A stretch of DNA of 20,113 bases from a virus: IMG/VR virus record IMGVR_UViG_3300048930_000112, positions 1 to 20,113 of that record; one strand, written 5' to 3'. Shown here in pieces: positions 14,071-17,955 of this stretch; the first letter of the stretch is position 1, and every line of letters begins with the position of its first letter. Below the pieces are notes generated by a model. That model made no database searches. It was given only the letters and a program-made list of their open reading frames with translations, and had not been told where the DNA came from. The position numbers and the translations under genes are program-made.

Positions 14071-14074
14071 TAGT
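14046..14074 (+). promoter_or_regulatory. Strong sigma70 promoter of the rightward operon
   Basis: TTGACC (14046-14051), 17 bp, TATAGT (14069-14074). Five of six bases match consensus at -35 and at least four of six at -10. Transcription would start near 14081, about 25 nt before the first rightward ATG. It diverges from the leftward promoter with the two -35 boxes 24 bp apart. Confidence 0.85.
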
Positions 14075-14105
14075 GAGTCAGAACATTCATTTTACAGGTG
14101 ATTTT

Positions 14106-14252
14106 ATGAAAGGCGACGTACCATTGCACATCACAATTAACCCTAAATTAAAGGCTAAATTGGAGAAAAAGGCGCGACAGCAGAGCGTAACCGTAGCCGG
14201 GCTTCTCCGAGTGATCATTGCGCGGGAGTGCGCGAAGGAGGCGGGGAAGTGA
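14106..14252 (+). CDS. Small ribbon-helix-helix-like protein, possible Cro/Arc-type regulator
   Basis: 48 residues from the ATG at 14106, with AGGTGA upstream; an earlier in-frame ATG would lie ahead of the predicted transcription start. MKGDVPLHITINPKLKAKLE gives a short beta strand (LHITIN), then helices KLKAKLEKKARQQS and VAGLLRVIIARECAKEAG, the layout of Arc/CopG ribbon-helix-helix repressors, which bind DNA as dimers through the strand pair. As the first rightward gene, beside an inverted repeat over its own promoter, it may be autoregulatory. Fold is inferred by eye. Confidence 0.72.
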   Translation: MKGDVPLHITINPKLKAKLEKKARQQSVTVAGLLRVIIARECAKEAGK

Positions 14253-14482
14253 TGGTTAAGCGATACGACTTTTACTCCAGCAGAAATTATGTTTCGTTTG
14301 CTCACAGGGATGAGGACGAAAATGGAGGGTATGTAGCCTATGAAGATTACGCCCACCTTGAGGCGCTGATAACAGATGCGCCGCATGACCAAGAGTGTGC
14401 GAGTCTCAGGTGGTTTTCTGACGATTTCGGAGATTGCGACTGCTGGCGATCCCGCGCACTGGACACAGGGGCGAAGGGGTGA
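14252..14482 (+). CDS. Small Cys-rich phage protein, function unknown
   Basis: 76 residues from the ATG that overlaps the preceding TGA (TGATG), with AAGGAGG a little upstream. After an aromatic/acidic N-terminal part (YDFYSSRNYVSFAHRDEDEN) the C-terminal half carries H45, C49, C62 and C64 in HDQECASLRWFSDDFGDCDC followed by W65, which could bind one metal ion. This 'H..eC ... C.CW' ending recurs in small phage early proteins. The stop overlaps the GTG of the next gene. Function unknown. Confidence 0.75.
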   Translation: MVKRYDFYSSRNYVSFAHRDEDENGGYVAYEDYAHLEALITDAPHDQECASLRWFSDDFGDCDCWRSRALDTGAKG

Positions 14483-15153
14483 GCCTGGAATCGCACTCAC
14501 AAAAAAGCCCACCGAAGCGGGCTAGTTTGCGCCACCGAAGGGAGATAGCCGCTCTGTTTGTTCAGCCCGATGGGGGCTATTCGGAATTGCAGAATGTCGA
14601 TGTGTGGCCGCAAGATCGTGATGCGCGACTGTATACCGGCCCTTACCCTGTTGTGGCTCATCCCCCGTGTCAATTATGGGGCGCAATGGCGGCTGTGAAC
14701 TACGCAAGATGGGGTGGCGACCACAACAAGCCGGGTAATGATGGTGGCTGCTTTTCGTCTGCGCTTGATTCAGTCAGGCGATATGGTGGGGTGCTTGAAC
14801 ATCCTGCGAATACACGGGCTTGGGCTGCGCATGAGATTGTGAAGCCTCACACAATGGGTTGGCAGCTAACCATCGATGGCGGCTGGGTTTGTGAAGTATG
14901 GCAAAGCGCCTACGGGCATCGAGCGAATAAAGCTACATGGCTGTACTATTTTGGCGCAAACCCGCCGATAGAGCTGAAATGGGACAGGATTGTAGGAACG
15001 CATCAGATTGGACAACATGACCAGCGTGGCAAGGCGGCGAATAAACCAACCCTTGGGAAGCGAGAGGCAAACGCTACGCCACTGGAGTTCAGGGACATAC
15101 TCATTCAGCTTGCGATTAACTCAGGCACAAAAAAGGCATCCGAAGATGCCTAG
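14479..15153 (+). CDS. PPCQ-motif protein, putative DNA methyltransferase-like enzyme
   Basis: 224 residues from GTG 14479, which overlaps the previous TGA and has GAAGGG upstream. The N-terminal part (AALFVQPDGGYSELQNVDVW) leads to a conserved core YPVVAHPPCQLWGAMA (P63-P64-C65-Q66), then GGCFSSALDSVRRYGGVLEH, PANTRAW, and a C-terminal ANATPLEFRDILIQLA. PPCQ resembles motif IV of cytosine-C5 methyltransferases, whose Cys attacks the base, but the FxGxG SAM motif is not evident, so activity is uncertain. The first ~24 residues overlap a hairpin element; the true start could be later (for example near 14544, where related proteins seem to begin). The element recurs at its stop. Confidence 0.7.
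   Translation: MSLESHSQKSPPKRASLRHRREIAALFVQPDGGYSELQNVDVWPQDRDARLYTGPYPVVAHPPCQLWGAMAAVNYARWGGDHNKPGNDGGCFSSALDSVRRYGGVLEHPANTRAWAAHEIVKPHTMGWQLTIDGGWVCEVWQSAYGHRANKATWLYYFGANPPIELKWDRIVGTHQIGQHDQRGKAANKPTLGKREANATPLEFRDILIQLAINSGTKKASEDA
14501..14545 (+). repeat. Hairpin/leader element, copy 1
   Basis: A6 run (14501-14506), stem GCCCAC/GCGGGC with one mismatch (14507-14522), CGAA loop, then TAGTTTGCGC and GAAGGGAGA. It aligns without gaps to copy 2 at 15129-15173, identical at 31 of 33 positions outside the stem while the stem bases differ and still pair. It looks like a terminator stem followed by a leader with a ribosome site; here it lies inside the predicted 5' coding end of the PPCQ gene. 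Confidence 0.8.
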
Positions 15154-15173
15154 TTTGCGCGACAGAAGGGAGA
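15129..15173 (+). terminator. Hairpin/leader element, copy 2 (probable intrinsic terminator)
   Basis: A6 run, perfect 6-bp stem GGCATC/GATGCC around CGAA (15135-15150), then TAGTTTGCGC, where TAG is the stop codon of the PPCQ gene, and finally GAAGGGAGA. The U-run is short and broken, so termination is probably partial. A promoter candidate follows at 15186-15214. Confidence 0.65.
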
Positions 15174-15185
15174 GGACTGCCGCTA

Positions 15186-15214
15186 TTGACTCACCGGCAG
15201 GGCGGGAGTAGATT
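15186..15214 (+). promoter_or_regulatory. Candidate sigma70 promoter for the replication genes
   Basis: TTGACT, 17 bp, TAGATT; five of six and four of six consensus matches. It lies between the copy 2 hairpin and the O-like gene. An inverted repeat GATTGT (15211-15216) / ACAATC (15230-15235) overlaps the -10 box and the start region and might be an operator or a leader hairpin. Confidence 0.42.
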
Positions 15215-15252
15215 GTAGATGCGACTCAAACAATCATGGGAAGATAGTATCA

Positions 15253-15972
15253 GTGGAACACCCCCCGCGCAACATAGTCATAGACTGGATAAATACCATC
15301 TGGGAAACCGATATGCCCGCGTCTGCCAAATTGGTAGCGTGTTGCCTGCGGCGTTACATGAATAACCAGAACGACATGGCATGGCCAAGCGTGGCTAGAA
15401 TCGCAGGTGAATGCGGCCTAAGTGAGCGATGCGTTCAGGGCTATCTGAAACTGCTTTGCAGTGAGGGTTGGCTAGTCAATGCCGGCAACAGCCAATCTGG
15501 AACCGTCAAATATCAGGCCAATACCCCCGCAAAAATTGCACCCCCCGCAGATTCTGCACCCCCGCAAAAAACAGCACTACCCCCCGCAGATTCTGCACCC
15601 GAATTAAACAAAGAATTAAACAATACTCTTTCTTTAGGGAAATCGACTTTTTCTCCACCTTCCCTAACCGAAGTCAGGCACCACTGCCTATCCAAACAGT
15701 ACGACATTGACGCCGAGGCATTCATAGCTTTCTATGAGTCTAAAGGATGGTTAATAGGAAAAAACAAAATGAAGTGCTGGAAGTCGGCATTAACAACTTG
15801 GCACAAGAGGAGCGCCAGCAATGGAATTCAAAACCCCACAAACAATTCTCGGCAAGCTGGCTACACGGGGCGACCTACGAAAGCTGATGAAGTCCGCGCA
15901 GCAAGAGAGCGGGCGCGATTGCGAGATTCCGGCGGACAGTCCGATTTGGGAAGCGTGGTTGAGACTCAGTGA
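15253..15972 (+). CDS. Lambda O-like replication initiator
   Basis: 239 residues from GTG 15253 (GGGAAG upstream). Residues 6-75 are a winged helix of the type found in phage initiators (VIDWINTIWETDMPASAKLV, WPSVARIAGECGLSERCVQG, YLKLLCSEGWLVN). A Pro/Ala-rich linker (91-116) of hexapeptides PPADSA/PPQKTA is encoded by the predicted origin iterons. Residues 153-186 (EAFIAFYESKGWLIGKNKMK then CWKSALTTWHKR) match the C-terminal domain of phage O-type and DnaT-like proteins that contacts the helicase loader. The protein should bind its own gene's iterons and recruit the overlapping P-like product. The C-terminal 50 residues share DNA with that gene. Confidence 0.87.
   Translation: MEHPPRNIVIDWINTIWETDMPASAKLVACCLRRYMNNQNDMAWPSVARIAGECGLSERCVQGYLKLLCSEGWLVNAGNSQSGTVKYQANTPAKIAPPADSAPPQKTALPPADSAPELNKELNNTLSLGKSTFSPPSLTEVRHHCLSKQYDIDAEAFIAFYESKGWLIGKNKMKCWKSALTTWHKRSASNGIQNPTNNSRQAGYTGRPTKADEVRAARERARLRDSGGQSDLGSVVETQ
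15523..15624 (+). other. Predicted replication origin: four iterons plus AT-rich tandem repeat
   Basis: Inside the O-like gene are four 18-bp units of the form CCCCCCGCAGATTCTGCA at 15523-15540, 15541-15558, 15559-15576 and 15580-15597; units 2 and 4 are identical and contain the palindrome GCAGA-T-TCTGC. They are followed at once by an AT-rich 12-bp tandem repeat, GAATTAAACAAA (15601-15612) and GAATTAAACAAT (15613-15624), then a T-rich stretch. Lambda ori has the same plan: four O-binding iterons inside gene O followed by an AT-rich unwinding region. Confidence 0.75.
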
Positions 15973-16273
15973 ATACTACGGGGCAGCATGGACATTTGGC
16001 GCTGAGCCTACCGCAACCTGGGTTTACAACTTGCGCGAGCTTACAGGCGACGAGCTGGGTAATGGAATCAGGAATCTGTCACACCATCCCGGCAGTTTCC
16101 CGCCTAATCCCGGTCAGTTTTTTGACTTGTGCAAAACCAATTTTGACTGGGAAAGGCAGTGCCATAAAATCCTTCCCACTGACAACATGATCGAAGATAT
16201 CACCGGAAAAGAAAAACGTTGCGCGGAAGGGCTGGAAAAGATCAGGGCATTGAAAGATCAATTCGGTTTTTAG
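15821..16273 (+). CDS. Lambda P-like helicase loader / replication protein
   Basis: 150 residues from ATG 15821 with GAGGAG 9 nt upstream, overlapping the O-like gene by 152 nt in another frame. The core PADSPIWEAWLRLSEYYGAA, WTFGAEPTATWVYNLRELTG, DELGNGIRNLSHH then PGSFPPNPGQFFDLCKT fits phage P-type proteins, where 'W...L..L....l..Gl......yPP.p.eF..lC' is the recurrent pattern. Lambda P delivers the host DnaB helicase to O at the origin. An internal ATG (15887) lacks a ribosome site. The function is inferred from motif and from position after an initiator. Confidence 0.8.
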   Translation: MEFKTPQTILGKLATRGDLRKLMKSAQQESGRDCEIPADSPIWEAWLRLSEYYGAAWTFGAEPTATWVYNLRELTGDELGNGIRNLSHHPGSFPPNPGQFFDLCKTNFDWERQCHKILPTDNMIEDITGKEKRCAEGLEKIRALKDQFGF

Positions 16274-16281
16274 TTGGGCAA

Positions 16282-16295
16282 GGTAACTAAGGGAG
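16282..16295 (+). repeat. Leader motif GGTAACTAAGGGAG, copy 1
   Basis: Fourteen bases ending in a ribosome site, 7 nt before the radical SAM gene ATG. The same string occurs before the next two genes (17333-17346 and 17564-17577) at nearly the same distance, and nowhere else that I found. Confidence 0.85.
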
Positions 16296-16302
16296 TATAG
16301 AC

Positions 16303-17331
16303 ATGAAAGCATACACATTGCCAACAGGGTATTTATTCACAGACCAGTACAGCAAAGGGCAGCTTGAAACGCTGTCAATTGGTGATTACGGGAAGCATTA
16401 CAACGTAAAGGCTGACTTTCTTGGGTACTCGCGCCCATTGGACGGAGTGCCGAATACATGGTGTATGCCGCTATCTGAGAAGTGGGTAGTAACCCTGTCA
16501 ACGCAGTACGGTTGCCCGATGAAATGCACATTTTGCGATGTGCCGAAAGTCGAGTGGCGCGGAAACGCAACAGTGGAGGATTTGAAGCAGCAGCTTTACA
16601 CTGCTATCGCGTTATTTCCTGGCGCCGCTTATACCGAGCGTCTGAACATCCACTTTGCGCGAATGGGAGACCCTATCTTCAACAGCAACGTGTTTGCGTT
16701 TGCGCGGTGGTGTTACGCCAACAAAAAGGCTATTTACGCCGATACAGGCTTGCGGATTGAAACCATCCACCCTGTCTTGACAACGTCGCTGCCGCGCAAG
16801 TTCAAGCAATTGGAAGCGCGCATTATGGAGTGGTGCGAAATTAAAAACGAAGTCTACAACGGGCAGGCTGGATTACAGTTCAGCATCAATTCAACCTGCG
16901 AAGATCAGCGCAATGATATGTTTGCTGGTTTGTCGCTGACGCTGCAAGAGTTCTCTCAGATTGCGGCGCGGATGCCGGAGCCGGTGAGCAGAAAATACTG
17001 CCTGAATTTCGCGTACTCGACTGATTACGAAATCGACGCGCAAAGAGTTAGGGCGCTATTTGACCCCAATAAGTTCATGTGCAAGATTACCCCTATTCAC
17101 AATAATAATGCCTGCATTGAAAACGACATTAAAACCGTAGGCGGTTATGAGCACTTTACGCCTTACGCAAAACCGGAGCAGGATTTGCGTGACGCTGGAT
17201 TCGATGTGCTGGTGTTCGTTCCATCAATCGACGAGGAGGACGGTCTTGTGACGTGCGGAAATGCAATACTTGGAGGTTCGACGCTCAAGACGGACACACA
17301 AGTTATAAAAATTCATGGCCTAGCGGCTTAA
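16303..17331 (+). CDS. RlmN/Cfr-like radical SAM enzyme
   Basis: 342 residues. LSTQYGCPMKCTFC holds the radical SAM CxxxCxxC (C71, C75, C78) that carries the [4Fe-4S] cluster. Further blocks align with RlmN in order: NIHFARMGDPIFNSNV (GMGEP block, SAM binding), VLTTSLPRKF, GLQFSINSTCEDQRND, CKITPIHNNN, and C318 in LVTCGNAILGG, matching the methyl-carrying Cys355. RlmN methylates C2 of adenine in 23S rRNA and tRNA. Two departures: T64 stands where E. coli RlmN has the resolving Cys118, and the N-terminal RNA-binding domain is short. The substrate may therefore be different (phage DNA or another RNA). A GGGAG site lies 7 nt upstream. Family call strong; reaction unknown. Confidence 0.88.
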   Translation: MKAYTLPTGYLFTDQYSKGQLETLSIGDYGKHYNVKADFLGYSRPLDGVPNTWCMPLSEKWVVTLSTQYGCPMKCTFCDVPKVEWRGNATVEDLKQQLYTAIALFPGAAYTERLNIHFARMGDPIFNSNVFAFARWCYANKKAIYADTGLRIETIHPVLTTSLPRKFKQLEARIMEWCEIKNEVYNGQAGLQFSINSTCEDQRNDMFAGLSLTLQEFSQIAARMPEPVSRKYCLNFAYSTDYEIDAQRVRALFDPNKFMCKITPIHNNNACIENDIKTVGGYEHFTPYAKPEQDLRDAGFDVLVFVPSIDEEDGLVTCGNAILGGSTLKTDTQVIKIHGLAA

Positions 17332-17332
17332 G

Positions 17333-17346
17333 GGTAACTAAGGGAG
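17333..17346 (+). repeat. Leader motif GGTAACTAAGGGAG, copy 2
   Basis: Identical 14 bases in the 21-nt gap after the radical SAM gene, 6 nt before the ATG of the four-Cys protein. Confidence 0.85.
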
Positions 17347-17352
17347 TAGGGT

Positions 17353-17568
17353 ATGAGCGAGCAAAGCGAAGCAAAAGAATCACAGGGTTACACACGGACG
17401 CTGAAGATGTGCAGTAACTGCGAGTGGTACGAGTCTGATTTAACGCCTGTCGAAAATTGGGCGGGGCAAGTTTACCACGATGAGAAAAACATCCGCTGCG
17501 GCCTTGGCGGTTTCAAGGTTCACAAGACAGCGACCTGCAATCACCACAAAGAAAAGGCCGCAGGGTAA
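17353..17568 (+). CDS. Four-Cys small protein next to the radical SAM gene
   Basis: 71 residues. A charged N-terminus (SEQSEAKESQGYTRTLK) precedes MCSNCEWYESD (C20-x2-C23), then C49 in NIRCGLGGF and C62 in ATCNHH with two His residues. The four cysteines could hold zinc or an iron-sulphur cluster. It is encoded 21 nt after the radical SAM gene with the same leader motif, so it may act with that enzyme (for example as an adaptor or electron carrier), but no direct evidence exists. No membrane span. Confidence 0.8.
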   Translation: MSEQSEAKESQGYTRTLKMCSNCEWYESDLTPVENWAGQVYHDEKNIRCGLGGFKVHKTATCNHHKEKAAG

Positions 17569-17577
17569 CTAAGGGAG
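17564..17577 (+). repeat. Leader motif GGTAACTAAGGGAG, copy 3
   Basis: Identical 14 bases, here including the TAA stop of the four-Cys gene, 6 nt before the ATG of the HTH-like gene. Confidence 0.85.
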
Positions 17578-17583
17578 AGAGCA

Positions 17584-17892
17584 ATGAAACAACACAAGCC
17601 AAGATCAGTTCAGCGGCAGGCAGTGCTAAAGCTGTTTGAGACGCAGGACAGCGTGACGAAGTACGACGCCGCAACCGCTATCGGGCTATCGCCAATCAGC
17701 GCGGCTAACCTGCTGAATGCTATGGTTCAGGATGCCGTTATCAGGCGCGGGCCGGATGTGGAGGGTAAGTCAGGGCAGGCGCTTCGCACGTTCGTAAGCA
17801 ACCGCAAGTGCGCTAACAAGTTCCTGACGATGGCGATACGCCGGAAAAATAATGATGAACTTGGGATTGAAAGTGTACGGGGATGGGCGTAA
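17584..17892 (+). CDS. Small helix-turn-helix-like protein
   Basis: 102 residues. VQRQAVLKLFETQDSVTKYD then AATAIGLSPISAANLLNAMV and VIRRGPDVEGKSGQALRTFV read as a winged helix: helix 1, a turn, helix 2 'yDAATAIGL', recognition helix 'iSAANLLNAMVqd', and a wing with 'RRGpd..gk'. The C-terminal tail is basic (AIRRKNNDELGI). Likely a DNA-binding regulator or replication accessory protein. It is followed by a structured 63-nt gap before the helicase-methyltransferase gene. Confidence 0.76.
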   Translation: MKQHKPRSVQRQAVLKLFETQDSVTKYDAATAIGLSPISAANLLNAMVQDAVIRRGPDVEGKSGQALRTFVSNRKCANKFLTMAIRRKNNDELGIESVRGWA

Positions 17893-17897
17893 GGTTC

Positions 17898-17926
17898 GGG
17901 GACTGGCAGCGGAAACTACCAGCCCC
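17898..17926 (+). promoter_or_regulatory. Leader hairpin before the helicase-methyltransferase gene
   Basis: GGGGaCTGG (17898-17906) pairs with CCAGCCCC (17919-17926), 8 bp with one bulged A and a 12-nt loop. No U-run follows, so it is not a canonical intrinsic terminator. It ends 29 nt before the GTG and could affect mRNA stability or readthrough. Confidence 0.4.
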
Positions 17927-17955
17927 CTATCAACTGCACTATGAGAGGTAGCACA

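Noticed and set aside
14479-15153. Confident call as a cytosine-C5 DNA methyltransferase
   Set aside because: Only the PPCQ motif is visible; the FxGxG SAM-binding motif and other conserved blocks are not seen, so kept as methyltransferase-like.
15523-15624. CRISPR-like array
   Set aside because: Units are 18 bp with essentially no spacers and lie inside a coding sequence; they fit replication iterons instead.
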